A DNA stretch of 36,649 nucleotides, taken from contig CACYLQ010000003.1 of the NCBI GenBank assembly GCA_902775195.1, positions 1-36,649 on the forward strand, given 5' to 3'. The notes below the pieces were generated by a model. It worked only from the letters and a program-made list of their open reading frames with translations. It had not been told where the DNA came from and did no database searches. Numbering within the stretch: position 1 is the first letter of the stretch; every line of letters begins with the position of its first letter. A program made the translations under genes and the position numbers. Positions 16,310 through 23,720 of this stretch are shown here, in pieces. Source of the stretch: an uncultured Pseudobutyrivibrio sp. GTDB taxonomy: Bacteria > Bacillota > Clostridia > Lachnospirales > Lachnospiraceae.

Positions 16310-17992
16310 CTACTCAGCCAGCATTATTGCTTGTCTGGCTTTATCTATATTTGTATCCAATTCAGCTTCTAATTCTTTTACCATCTCGTTTTCTTCAGCA
16401 TCTGTACCAGCAATATCTTCTTTAACATGTTTTTCAATGTTAATTAATTGAAGCTCCATGTCTGAATAACTCACTCCACTCTTGGCAAAATTTTCCAGAT
16501 TAGTATATATCTGCGAAGCCATTTCTTTATAGATAATTAATGCTGTATTTGCATTATCAATCTTTGCAATATTTCCACTTGAAACAGCCACTAAATCATC
16601 CCAGTATTGTTTGTAATCCACTGTCGAATCACCTGTTTTGTCTACGCTTCCAAGATTGATGTAGTATTCGGCTATAGCCCCTAATCTTTCTGCGCGGGCT
16701 GTTCGGGTCTCATCTAATCCACCTTCTGCGGCTTTTTTCAACCAGTAGGCCGACTGCTGCTTATTTCCTTCGCCATTGTAGTTATAGAAATATGCAATGC
16801 CCAATCTGTACGCAAACAAGCTATAGGCCTCTTCGTTTTGAGATAATAACTGTTCGTAAGTAGCCTTACCCTGAGTTCTAATAAGAATCTCTCTTATTTC
16901 CATAGCCTCATCTTCTGTAAATACATCATCTGCCAAATAAATCTTATCTATCAGGCTTATGTATGCATCAGCTTTTCCCGGATTGACAGATATGGTATCT
17001 ATTAGTGCAGCTTTCATACCATCGATTGTCTCCACTCTAGTAGCCTGTTCTAGCATACTTTCATAACTGGCCATTTGAAATGTGCTCGCATGTCGATATG
17101 ATGCAAATGAGCCTATTCCAGCTGCAATAGCAAGAACTGCTGCAGTACAGAAGATTCCTAACTTCAGCTTTTCTCCACGTCTATAGGAATTATCCAGCTC
17201 ATCATAATGATCAAGGTCATATAATAGTTTTGCACAGTTCTGATATCTGTTGCTTGGATCCAGCTGAGTACATTTTAGAATAATCTGTTCTAATCCCTGA
17301 GATAACGCTCCATTCCAATATCTGATTGGGTACATTTCGTATGGAGGCTCACTAGGGTTTTTGCCTGTCACCAAATGATACATTGTTGAACCAAGGCAAT
17401 AAATATCTGTTCGTGCATCAGTCTGACCATGACCGCCAAACTGTTCTGGTGCAGCATAACCTCTTGTACCTAGGCATGTGGTATCTTCTGTATTCTCTTC
17501 CTTATATTGGCGAGCTGTTCCAAAATCTATAAGTACGATTGTTCCGTCAGGCTTTAGCATGATATTTCCTGGCTTTAAATCTCGATAGATAATAGGAGGA
17601 TTCTGGGAATGTAAGTATCCTAAAACATTACAAAGCTGCTTAGCCCATTCGATTACATATTCCTGTGGCTGTGGTCCATATTCATTTACAGCTTTGCTTA
17701 GGGTATTACCTTCCACATAATCCATAACAATAAGCAACGAATCTTCGTAATCAATAATATCAATGATACTTGGCAGATTTGGATGTGACAGATTTCTAAG
17801 CATTTCTATTTCGTTCTTCAAGCTCTGCAGAGTAACCTCAGAATTTGCCATGGCATCTTTTCTAATTTCTTTAATAGCCCACTGTTTATTAGCTCTTTCA
17901 TTCATAGCTAGATACACAGTGCTCATTCCGCCCTGACCTATTTTGTTTAATATTTTGTATTTGTTATCGATTAAAGATCCTATTTCTAACAT
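16310..17992 (-). CDS. Membrane Ser/Thr protein kinase (PknB-type) with extracytoplasmic helical domain, 560 aa
   Basis: Residues about 12-270 are a complete, apparently active Hanks-type kinase: Gly loop IGQGGMSTVY (18-27), K41, catalytic loop YRDLKPGN (D138, N143), DFG (D156), activation segment TRGYAAPEQ. A TM helix follows at about 282-302 (LGIFCTAAVLAIAAGIGSF), then about 250 residues of helical repeats resembling TPR/Sel1 (SAYWLKKAAEGGL). No PASTA domains. The neighbouring phosphatase gene ends 2 bases before it. The order kinase fold / TM / helical outside domain is that of EssB/YukC, whose kinase fold is inactive; no EssB is otherwise seen here. Likely acts on the TVLL-rich neighbour, the FHA proteins and EssC. 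Confidence 0.92.
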   Translation of the reverse strand: MLEIGSLIDNKYKILNKIGQGGMSTVYLAMNERANKQWAIKEIRKDAMANSEVTLQSLKNEIEMLRNLSHPNLPSIIDIIDYEDSLLIVMDYVEGNTLSKAVNEYGPQPQEYVIEWAKQLCNVLGYLHSQNPPIIYRDLKPGNIMLKPDGTIVLIDFGTARQYKEENTEDTTCLGTRGYAAPEQFGGHGQTDARTDIYCLGSTMYHLVTGKNPSEPPYEMYPIRYWNGALSQGLEQIILKCTQLDPSNRYQNCAKLLYDLDHYDELDNSYRRGEKLKLGIFCTAAVLAIAAGIGSFASYRHASTFQMASYESMLEQATRVETIDGMKAALIDTISVNPGKADAYISLIDKIYLADDVFTEDEAMEIREILIRTQGKATYEQLLSQNEEAYSLFAYRLGIAYFYNYNGEGNKQQSAYWLKKAAEGGLDETRTARAERLGAIAEYYINLGSVDKTGDSTVDYKQYWDDLVAVSSGNIAKIDNANTALIIYKEMASQIYTNLENFAKSGVSYSDMELQLINIEKHVKEDIAGTDAEENEMVKELEAELDTNIDKARQAIMLAE

Positions 17993-17994
17993 TT

Positions 17995-18795
17995 CTATAC
18001 TCCAATTACTAAACCTGAAATATTATCTGTTTCCCCTCGTGATTTCACCAGCTCTGTCATTTTTTGCAGGCCATTTGTTTTAGCTCCGTAAGAAACTATC
18101 TCCTTCGGAGTCAACAATCTCCACAAACCATCGGAACAAATCAAGAAAGTATCCCCCTCTTCGCATTTACCCCTATAAAAATCTGGATAAACATTCTCCG
18201 AAGCGCCAATGCATTGTAGCAAAACACTTTTGTCTGGGCTTACTGCTGCCTCCTCAGGTGTCATCCTTCCTAAATCCATCTGCTGCTGCACATAGCTTTG
18301 GTCATGGGTGATTTGCTTTAAACTATTCCCATTAAACACGTAAGCCCTGGAATCGCCTACACTCATTATCAGGTACTGCCCCTGCATAATAAGTATTACG
18401 ACAGCTGTAGTGCCCAGCTTAAATCCTTGTTCACTGCCGTACTGCTTAAGTCCCTGATTCATTTGTCTCACAATCATTTCCAATTGAGCTTCAACCTGCC
18501 TAAAGAAATCTGTAGGGACAGGGTTGGCTTGGGACAAATCCTCTGTAGCATCTTCAACAGCGATGATTCTAGAAAACTCATTTTCAAACCATTGCCCCAT
18601 TCTATTAACAAATGACGCACTAGCCACCTCACCTTGGGACAATCCACCCATTCCATCGCATAAACAAGCAAAGCAGACACGTCCAATATTATTTGTTCGA
18701 GCCTGCTTTACTATAAGTGAATCCTGATTAACTTTTTTCTTATTGCCTATATCCGAATAGGCATCAACTTTGAATTTTGTATTAAAAATATCCAT
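17995..18795 (-). CDS. PP2C-family Ser/Thr protein phosphatase, 266 aa
   Basis: Soluble metal-dependent phosphatase with all PP2C motifs in order: SDIGNKKKVNQDS near the N-terminus, DGMGG (about 48-52), a VGDSRAYVFNG core, ICSDGLW and RGETDNISGLVIGV at the end. The metal-binding aspartates of these motifs are present, so it should be active. Paired with the membrane kinase gene directly downstream (2-base gap), it should reverse phosphorylation of the T7SS FHA partners. It is the first gene of the conserved regulatory block after the immunity array; a weak TTGACA at 18956-18961 without a convincing -10 leaves its promoter unclear. Start: ATG at 18795, preceded by TTGAAGGTAAAATAG. Confidence 0.95.
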   Translation of the reverse strand: MDIFNTKFKVDAYSDIGNKKKVNQDSLIVKQARTNNIGRVCFACLCDGMGGLSQGEVASASFVNRMGQWFENEFSRIIAVEDATEDLSQANPVPTDFFRQVEAQLEMIVRQMNQGLKQYGSEQGFKLGTTAVVILIMQGQYLIMSVGDSRAYVFNGNSLKQITHDQSYVQQQMDLGRMTPEEAAVSPDKSVLLQCIGASENVYPDFYRGKCEEGDTFLICSDGLWRLLTPKEIVSYGAKTNGLQKMTELVKSRGETDNISGLVIGV

Positions 18796-18841
18796 TTATC
18801 TATTTTACCTTCAAAATATTATCTAATTGTGTACATGTGCT

Positions 18842-18918
18842 GATTTGTACTTATATTTGTAATTTCCTGTACGTAGTTTAATAGTGCTACGCCTGTTTTT
18901 ATTTCTTTGCTATCTGCT
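18842..18918 (-). pseudogene. 5' stub of the WXG-like partner gene
   Basis: About 77 bases nearly identical to the start of the 22061 and 26315 genes: the minus strand reads ADSKEIKTGVALLNYVQ and on to ISTN, then leaves the homology. The ATG is lost. This is a scar marking the downstream edge of the immunity array. Confidence 0.8.
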
Positions 18919-18957
18919 GCTTCATTCTAGGGTTAATCAATAAATTTTGTATTATTG

Positions 18958-19224
18958 TCAATTATTCCAATACTTTATGTTTTCAGCTTGAAATTTTATT
19001 ATTGCTAACAACTTATCAAATGCCTCTTCTTCATTCTCTGTAACCAAACGTATGCTATGGCGTCCCCTTTCTCTGTTTACATACACCTTCCACTTACCAA
19101 TTGTTTCATCAAAAAAGCAGCCAATAATAAAATCTGCAAATGTTTCCTCTCCCAACTCAACATTCCAATTACCTAGACTGTCCTGAATATCTTTTAATTT
19201 TATTAAAAATTCATCTTTTTTCAT
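18958..19224 (-). CDS. Small immunity-type protein (WKVY family, copy 1), 88 aa
   Basis: Soluble protein with IGCFFDETIGKWKVYVNRERG followed by an E-E-E-A helix (NEEEAFDKLLAIIK). It shares GKWKVYxNxERGxHxIR and EEEA with 22927-23187, and more distantly with 23790-24104. Short strand-strand-helix proteins of this kind are typical polymorphic-toxin immunity proteins; an Imm59-like family is possible but I cannot confirm it. I chose the ATG at 19224 (MKKDEF), which has GAGG 9 bases upstream, over the GTG at 19239. No toxin is next to it, so it is an orphan. Confidence 0.6.
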   Translation of the reverse strand: MKKDEFLIKLKDIQDSLGNWNVELGEETFADFIIGCFFDETIGKWKVYVNRERGRHSIRLVTENEEEAFDKLLAIIKFQAENIKYWNN

Positions 19225-19293
19225 TAACAAATACCTCACTTCAGTATTCTATTAAGTAAGCACATATCTTCCCCTCATTCTTATTGTTATCAT

Positions 19294-19503
19294 CTATATT
19301 TCAATAAATTTATAGGCAAATTCTACAAAATCTATACTACTTTTTTCAGCCTCACTCAAATTGTTATAAAAATCCAATATGTATTTCATTTCTTCAATCA
19401 ACGAATATAAAAAACTAAGTGCATCCTTTATATCGATATTCTCTGCATAAGGTATTACTTTATGATTAAATACTATTGATGCCACACCATCATTAATTAA
19501 CAA
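19294..19503 (-). pseudogene. 3' part of a frameshifted immunity gene
   Basis: The frame encodes the C-terminal third of the same immunity family as 20059-20649: FYNNLSEAEKSSIDFVEFAYKF against FYDCLSEEEKQTVDFDKLAEMY. It is one base out of frame with 19511-20059, the break falling at an A8 run in the mRNA (19514-19521). With seven A the reading continues EKNKLVLLIND into this frame. It has no ribosome binding site of its own. Confidence 0.7.
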
Positions 19504-19510
19504 TACTAAT

Positions 19511-20059
19511 TTATTTTTTTTCGGATTGACACAACGAATAATAATTGGACAATCCTAATTTGTCATAATAACTTATTATATCTTCAACAGTATTGTTTTT
19601 TATGTAATCATCAATTATATTTTGCCCATTATCGTCTTGTTTTCTAAATATTTTTTTTGTGAAAAGTGCGGTATATACCTCTGCCTCTGTAAAATTATTT
19701 GTCCTATACAATTCAAAAAGTTTATCCATTTGAATTTCATATACAACACTCTCATTCCCCTCTGTCCTATTCATTATTGCATGCTCCAATGGATAAGTAC
19801 CATCTTTGTAAAAAATAGTTCCCCCTTTATCTTCTACATACGAAACAGGAAATTCTATCCATTTTAAAATATTTTTAAGCATATATTTTTCCTTCATATT
19901 TATAGTTTTATAAACTACAAACTGTTCTGCACCACCGCTGCTGTTAAACCATGGTGCTGCCCTGCCTGCTGTCATTGTATAATCTTTATTTAATCTATAA
20001 AAATGTTCTTCCACATCATTAATGCTAGGATCAGAAAACCTATATTCGCGACTTCGCAT
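19511..20059 (-). CDS. Fusion: TNT-toxin C-terminal fragment joined to an immunity protein, 182 aa
   Basis: Two parts in one frame. Residues 1 to about 53 contain DPSINDVEEHFYRL and TAGRAAPWFNSSGGAEQF, which match the end of TNT-type NAD-glycohydrolase domains (A-P-W-F-x-x-x-G-G-x-Q). From about residue 60 (MLKNILKW) it is a paralogue of the 20059-20649 immunity protein: LFELYRTNNFTEAEVYTALF against NYELYKTDNQCEAIIISAL. AAGGAAAAATAT before the internal ATG at 19882 suggests the real immunity start. It then ends early at an A8 frameshift and continues at 19294-19503. Its ATG overlaps the upstream TAA by one base. Probably a toxin remnant plus broken immunity gene. Confidence 0.6.
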   Translation of the reverse strand: MRSREYRFSDPSINDVEEHFYRLNKDYTMTAGRAAPWFNSSGGAEQFVVYKTINMKEKYMLKNILKWIEFPVSYVEDKGGTIFYKDGTYPLEHAIMNRTEGNESVVYEIQMDKLFELYRTNNFTEAEVYTALFTKKIFRKQDDNGQNIIDDYIKNNTVEDIISYYDKLGLSNYYSLCQSEKK

Positions 20060-20649
20060 TAAACTAAAACATACATTTCTGCGAGTTTATCGAAGTCTAC
20101 CGTTTGTTTTTCCTCTTCAGATAGACAATCATAAAATTTCTTATATTCTTTATATTTCATAGCAAAGTTATATAAAACCAAATAGCATCTTTCTATTTTC
20201 GCATTTTCAACAAGAGATAACGGCATGTTATGAAAATACACTGTTCCTTTATCCCCATTTTCCTTCAATGATACTTTATCGTATTCCAACTCTCCAATTG
20301 TAAATAATTCTTTTTCTAAAACAGTGTATAAAAAACTATGCATTTCTTCTATGTTGTGAGATTTGGCTATTTCTTTTATTTTATTTCTTGTGAGTATATC
20401 CCCTAGTTCATCGCACATTTTTTTATACATTAGGGCTGAAATAATTATTGCCTCGCATTGATTATCGGTTTTATACAACTCATAGTTTTTATCTCTATGG
20501 CTTTCTATAATTGAATAATCACTATCATTTTTTATTAGTTTGATGCTATCTTCTGGATAATTATCATTTATTCGATATAATACAATAACATCCTTATCTA
20601 TATTAATATTGAGTTTTGCTCCTACTAGTTTTTCAATTCTATCCTTCAT
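20059..20649 (-). CDS. Probable immunity protein for a TNT-type toxin, 196 aa
   Basis: Soluble alpha/beta protein, MKDRIEKLVGAKLNINIDK onward, with a helical C-terminus (LSEEEKQTVDFDKLAEMYVLV). Intact member of the family that is broken at 19294-19882. Strong site TTAGGAGGTTTATAGT before the ATG. Just upstream (20651-20740) is a scar that looks like the last residues of a TNT toxin, so its former partner was probably an NADase. No enzyme motif and no membrane segment. The family is not recognised by name. Confidence 0.62.
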   Translation of the reverse strand: MKDRIEKLVGAKLNINIDKDVIVLYRINDNYPEDSIKLIKNDSDYSIIESHRDKNYELYKTDNQCEAIIISALMYKKMCDELGDILTRNKIKEIAKSHNIEEMHSFLYTVLEKELFTIGELEYDKVSLKENGDKGTVYFHNMPLSLVENAKIERCYLVLYNFAMKYKEYKKFYDCLSEEEKQTVDFDKLAEMYVLV

Positions 20650-20650
20650 A

Positions 20651-20757
20651 CTATAAACCTCCTAATACTTCGATTTCTGTCACCTCTTCTAGTATTCCTA
20701 AATCCAGCAACTCTATAACCGAGTATAGCTCTTGATTCAAAGGAGTCAGTAGTATTT
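20651..20757 (-). pseudogene. TNT toxin tail scar
   Basis: The minus strand reads NQELYSVIELLDLGILEEV and then TEIEVLGGL before a stop at 20651. This matches the final helix of TNT domains, where a V-x-x-L-L-x-x-G-Y-L-x-x-V pattern follows the GGxQ motif. On the 5' side it is joined, at AATCAAGAGCTAT, to sequence shared with 23368-23420, so two toxin pieces have recombined here. Confidence 0.6.
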
Positions 20758-21061
20758 ATATCTCATCAAATAAAAGATGCACATGCATATACATATATCT
20801 TTCATCTTCAGAAAACCTATATTCATCAAAAAGTTTGGAAACACGCATCTCCTTCGCACAAGCAAAAATAATAGCTTTGTCGCCAAACGGACCTGTAAAT
20901 ATACATCCGCCTCTAGCATCTACTGTATAAATATACCAACCACCCTTAATTACAGCGCATCCAGCACTATCCGGTCTTCTACTAATATTTCCTATAACAA
21001 AAGTTTCAGGTATATCTACTCTGCTGCTAATAATTTTTTTTATTTCCTCTGATCCTATCAT
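20756..21061 (-). CDS. Immunity-type protein (GGWYIY family, copy 1), 101 aa
   Basis: Compact soluble protein: IIKKIISSRVDIPETFVIGN-like start, then IKGGWYIYTVDARGGCIFTG, PFGDKAIIFACA and a final HVHLLFDEI. About two-thirds identical by eye to 23398-23703 and less so to 24848-25156. All three lie next to TNT or other toxin scars, which suggests they neutralised related secreted toxins. Located 4 bases after the 21066-21524 gene. No signal or membrane segment; cytosolic. Confidence 0.65.
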   Translation of the reverse strand: MIGSEEIKKIISSRVDIPETFVIGNISRRPDSAGCAVIKGGWYIYTVDARGGCIFTGPFGDKAIIFACAKEMRVSKLFDEYRFSEDERYMYMHVHLLFDEI

Positions 21062-21065
21062 AATT

Positions 21066-21524
21066 CTATATATCTTCTCCGTACTTCTTTAACATTTCCT
21101 CATATACACTGGTCTGTTCTACACGAATAGCTTCTATTTCGTCTCTAGTCACTTGCTTTGTAGTTAATCTCTCATGAATATTATCTTCAAAACCTATTTT
21201 TTTATCTTCATACTCAAACCCTTTTCTAGCTTTTAGTATAATTTCCTCAAAACCCTTACTAACCATTAAAGCTTCATATTCTTTTCCACCATATGTCACA
21301 TACAGTTTTGCCAGAGTAATATCCGTTAACTCTTCAGGAATAACCTCAGTCAAATAACCATCTCTTTTAGCAATAGATTTTTCATTAATGGCGTTTTGAG
21401 ATAATATAAAAATCCTATCATCAATTAATGATATGTAACTTTCCCCATTGTAATAAGATAAAAAGAATCTACTTCCATCAAATCCTCTTATCGACTTTTC
21501 TATAAGCATTTCTATAGTCATCAT
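21066..21524 (-). CDS. Immunity-type protein (GESYI family, copy 1), 152 aa
   Basis: Soluble protein with GFDGSRFFLSYYNGESYISL near the start, ILKARKGFEYEDKK in the middle and an end (EQTSVYEEMLKKYGEDI) that is identical to that of 25365-25820. The two are close paralogues, and each sits just downstream of a toxin scar and a copy of the WXG-like gene. This repeats a partner / (lost toxin) / immunity module. A role in toxin neutralisation is inferred from this arrangement. Family not recognised. Confidence 0.62.
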   Translation of the reverse strand: MMTIEMLIEKSIRGFDGSRFFLSYYNGESYISLIDDRIFILSQNAINEKSIAKRDGYLTEVIPEELTDITLAKLYVTYGGKEYEALMVSKGFEEIILKARKGFEYEDKKIGFEDNIHERLTTKQVTRDEIEAIRVEQTSVYEEMLKKYGEDI

Positions 21525-21540
21525 TTTCCTTCAACATATT

Positions 21541-21590
21541 ATCACTGTCCACCAGATTGGCTTTTAGATTTTCATGCATAGTTACATAGC
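21541..21590 (-). pseudogene. Scar of a 27885-type toxin
   Basis: The minus strand reads YVTMHENLKANLVDSD, against YVTMYENLKANLVDED in the intact toxin at 27885-29561. The rest of the toxin is gone. It lies exactly between a WXG-like gene and an immunity gene, where a toxin would be expected. Confidence 0.75.
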
Positions 21591-21591
21591 C

Positions 21592-21622
21592 GCCCCCTTT
21601 AGATCTAAAATCTAATTGGGGC
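21592..21622 (-). other. Inverted repeat without U-tract
   Basis: GCCCC / GGGGC and TTAGAT / ATCTAA arms can pair, with two mismatches, around a 7-base loop. No run of T follows on either strand, so it is not a standard terminator. It sits at the junction of the toxin scar and the 386-bp repeat. Confidence 0.35.
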
Positions 21623-21675
21623 AAATTGTATTTATATTAAGTAGTCACATTGTATAAAAGTCCCACCACAAAATG

Positions 21676-22061
21676 AGCAGCTGGACTTAAATGATATTCC
21701 AAATTATTACTTATTCCTAAGGTGTTACAATCTGTCCATCCTTAACTTCAACCTCGACACCCCAATTATTAAGAATCCACTGGCTGAGAGCTTCATCAGT
21801 AGCTTCCAACTTTTCATAGGCACCATAGATATATGTTAATAGGCTACCATATAAGGTCATCATCTTTTGGATGTGAGCATATAATGAATTTATGTACTGA
21901 GACATTTCTTCTTTTGCATCTCCAACATATGATGACTCTAACAATGTTCTGGCAGTATATACCTCTGTCAATGCACTGTTCAAATTTGTACTTATATTTG
22001 TTATTTCCTGTACGTAGTTTAATAATGCTACGCCTGTTTTTATTTCTTTGCTATCTGCCAT
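21676..22061 (-). repeat. 386-bp direct repeat, copy 1
   Basis: Near-identical to 25930-26315 from GCAGCTGGACTTAAATGATA to the ATG of the WXG-like gene. It includes about 40 bases downstream of the gene. Homology stops sharply at the ATG on one side and at the toxin scar on the other. Confidence 0.9.
21717..22061 (-). CDS. WXG100-like helical partner protein, copy 1, 114 aa
   Basis: All-helical soluble protein beginning MADSKEIKTGVALLNYVQE, with two long helices separated near SSYVGDAKEE and a C-terminal tail NNWGVEVEVKDGQIVTP. Only four residues differ from the copy at 25971-26315. The start (MAD-x-x-E-I/V-K) and helix pattern also match the N-terminal region of the toxin at 27885-29561, so it may be either a free-standing adaptor or a detached targeting domain. 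Its ATG lies inside the end of the upstream immunity gene (11-base overlap) with AAAGG 8 bases before it. The role as a T7SS substrate or adaptor is inferred. Confidence 0.7.
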   Translation of the reverse strand: MADSKEIKTGVALLNYVQEITNISTNLNSALTEVYTARTLLESSYVGDAKEEMSQYINSLYAHIQKMMTLYGSLLTYIYGAYEKLEATDEALSQWILNNWGVEVEVKDGQIVTP

Positions 22062-22587
22062 GTTGATTACCTTTACATTTATTATCTTCTAAAGGATAAA
22101 TTTTCTCCAATTCTTTCATAACTATCTGATACATATTATTACGCATCATAGAAAAATCACCCTCTTTATAGTTTTCCATAGTATATTTACCTTCTTCTAC
22201 AGCTTGATATAGACCTTTTTTAAACTGTAATGGATCTATTATAAATGGTATATCAGTAAATTTTTCTTTCAAATAGTTCTGGTAATATAAATACTCGACA
22301 ACTTGATAGATTCCCAATACGTCATTCTCGTGTAATAAATCAAATAAAACTTCTGTTGCTTCTTTATCTATTGTAGTATTCCCATTCACATACATAGGAT
22401 AAAATACATATTCTATTAATACTTCTATATCAGTCATATTCAAAACCATCGAGTTTCTAAGTATAAACCTATAGTCTGAATTTTTACCTTTAAAGCATTC
22501 TTTTTCCTTTTTTTCTTGGCAAGCAGACAAATATTTATCTATATATTTTCTTGTAATATCCCCTTCTTCAACTATATATTTTTTCAC
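22051..22587 (-). CDS. Helical immunity-type protein, 178 aa
   Basis: Soluble, mostly helical protein with VEVLIEYVFYPMYVNGNTTI-like segments (read: DIEVLIEYVFYPMYVNG) and EVLFDLLHENDVLGIYQVVE. The helix pattern is like that of 24234-24683 and 27411-27884. I chose GTG at 22587 because GGAGG lies 9 bases upstream; a longer TTG start at 22629 lacks a binding site. It follows a toxin-tail scar (22632-22770) and overlaps the WXG-like gene by 11 bases. Probably an immunity protein whose toxin has been lost. Confidence 0.58.
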   Translation of the reverse strand: MKKYIVEEGDITRKYIDKYLSACQEKKEKECFKGKNSDYRFILRNSMVLNMTDIEVLIEYVFYPMYVNGNTTIDKEATEVLFDLLHENDVLGIYQVVEYLYYQNYLKEKFTDIPFIIDPLQFKKGLYQAVEEGKYTMENYKEGDFSMMRNNMYQIVMKELEKIYPLEDNKCKGNQHGR

Positions 22588-22631
22588 TTTAGTCGACCTC
22601 CAGTCTGTTAATTCTAAATGTTCCTTCAACT

Positions 22632-22916
22632 TTAATTGCAGTCCATATCTCCTGTATGAACGACTAACTCTGATACAGGAATTGATTTCTGGCTATTTGT
22701 TGCTAAAGTATCTCCATTATTTACAATGTAACCTACTGTAAATCCTGTATCAGGACCACTTAGTACAACCACCTCTATCATCCACCCTATATATGTACCA
22801 GCCACCTTTAATTTCTACACATCCCAAATTGTTTGGCCTTCTTATAATATCCCCAATCTTTTCATAGTAAATCCATCTAATGGTGTTATATATTGATTTG
22901 CTTACTTCCGAAATTC
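22632..22916 (-). pseudogene. Chimeric scar: immunity 5' part joined to a toxin tail
   Basis: Reading the minus strand from 22916: a GGGAGGA site, then a frame with IGDIIRRPNNLGCVEIKGGW matching the 23398-23703 immunity gene up to VDDRGGC. There the sequence switches frame into SGPDTGFTVGYIVNNGD and SIPVSELVVHTGDMDCN, ending at a stop at 22632. The second part looks like the C-terminus of a different toxin (not TNT-like). Neither part is complete. Confidence 0.6.
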
Positions 22917-22926
22917 CTCCCTTATT

Positions 22927-23187
22927 TTATATTAAGCCCCTACTTTCTATTTCATAATCCAAAATAGAATTTACTTCTTCTATAGCCTCTTCTTCTGAGT
23001 CCATAATAAATCTTATTTTATGTATACCTCGTTCCTTATTTATGTATACCTTCCATTTTTTTTCTAGATCATCATAAAAATAACCAAAAGAATATTCTTC
23101 AAAAGACTCTTTTTCCATTTCCATATAGCACGGAAATAGTTGTTCTTTATACGCACAATATTTCTCTCTTAATAAATCCTTATTCAT
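22927..23187 (-). CDS. Small immunity-type protein (WKVY family, copy 2), 86 aa
   Basis: FGYFYDDLEKKWKVYINKERG followed by HKIRFIMDSEEEAIEEVNSI: the same family as 18958-19224. Soluble, acidic, no signal peptide. An AGGAG site lies 11 bases before the ATG. An intact A8 run (23056-23063) is kept in frame here, unlike the two broken A8 genes. It is an orphan between toxin scars; the immunity role is inferred. Confidence 0.6.
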   Translation of the reverse strand: MNKDLLREKYCAYKEQLFPCYMEMEKESFEEYSFGYFYDDLEKKWKVYINKERGIHKIRFIMDSEEEAIEEVNSILDYEIESRGLI

Positions 23188-23250
23188 TGCTAGAATACTC
23201 CTATTATTCCTAATTTAACAAAAACATTTTCTGATAAAGGGCACAAATTG

Positions 23251-23390
23251 TTTTGCTCCACCGCTGCTGTTAAACCATGGTGCTGCCTGCTGTCATTGTA
23301 TAATCTTTATTTAATCTATAAAAATGTTCTTCCACATCATTAATGCTAGGATCAGAATACGGTGCCATAGCTCTTGATTCAAAGGAGTCA
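23251..23390 (-). pseudogene. TNT toxin fragment, frameshifted
   Basis: The minus strand reads TTDSFESRAMAPYSDPSIND, then EEHFYRLNKDYTMTAG. A 5-base deletion relative to 19940-19990 then breaks the APWFNSSGG segment, which continues in another frame. The pieces match the second half of a TNT (NAD-glycohydrolase) domain. This sequence is shared with 19911-20045 and with 20729-20783. Confidence 0.65.
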
Positions 23391-23397
23391 GTAGTAT

Positions 23398-23703
23398 TTA
23401 TATCTCATCAAATAAAAGATGTACATCTATATATTTATCCCTATCTTCATCAGAAAACTTATATTCGCTAAACTTCTTTGCAACTCTCAAACTTTGTGCA
23501 CAAGCATATATAATAGCTTGGTCATCAAAAGGTCCAGTAAAAGTACAACCGCCTCTATCATCCACCCTATATATATACCAACCACCTTTAATTTCTACAC
23601 ATCCCAAATTGTTTGGCCTTCTTATAATATCTCCGACCACAAAGGTCTCCGGAATTTCTACTCTACTACTAATAATTCTCTCAATCTCTTCTTTTTTTAT
23701 CAT
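23398..23703 (-). CDS. Immunity-type protein (GGWYIY family, copy 2), 101 aa
   Basis: MIKKEEIERIISSRVEIPET onward, with IKGGWYIYRVDDRGGCTFTG and HLLFDEI at the end. Close paralogue of 20756-21061; a truncated third relative is the scar at 22770-22916. It is preceded by a TNT-like tail (23721-23775) and followed by a TNT fragment (23251-23390), so a TNT toxin is the most likely former partner. Start: ATG with AAAGGAAATTATTTGAAGT upstream. Confidence 0.65.
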   Translation of the reverse strand: MIKKEEIERIISSRVEIPETFVVGDIIRRPNNLGCVEIKGGWYIYRVDDRGGCTFTGPFDDQAIIYACAQSLRVAKKFSEYKFSDEDRDKYIDVHLLFDEI

Positions 23704-23720
23704 ACTTCAAATAATTTCCT

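Noticed and set aside
18930..18961. TTGACA on the minus strand ahead of the phosphatase gene
   Set aside because: The hexamer at 17 bases (GATTAA) matches the -10 consensus at only three positions; too weak to list as a promoter.
21592..21622. Hairpin as a terminator
   Set aside because: No T-run follows the stem on either strand, so I listed it only as an inverted repeat.
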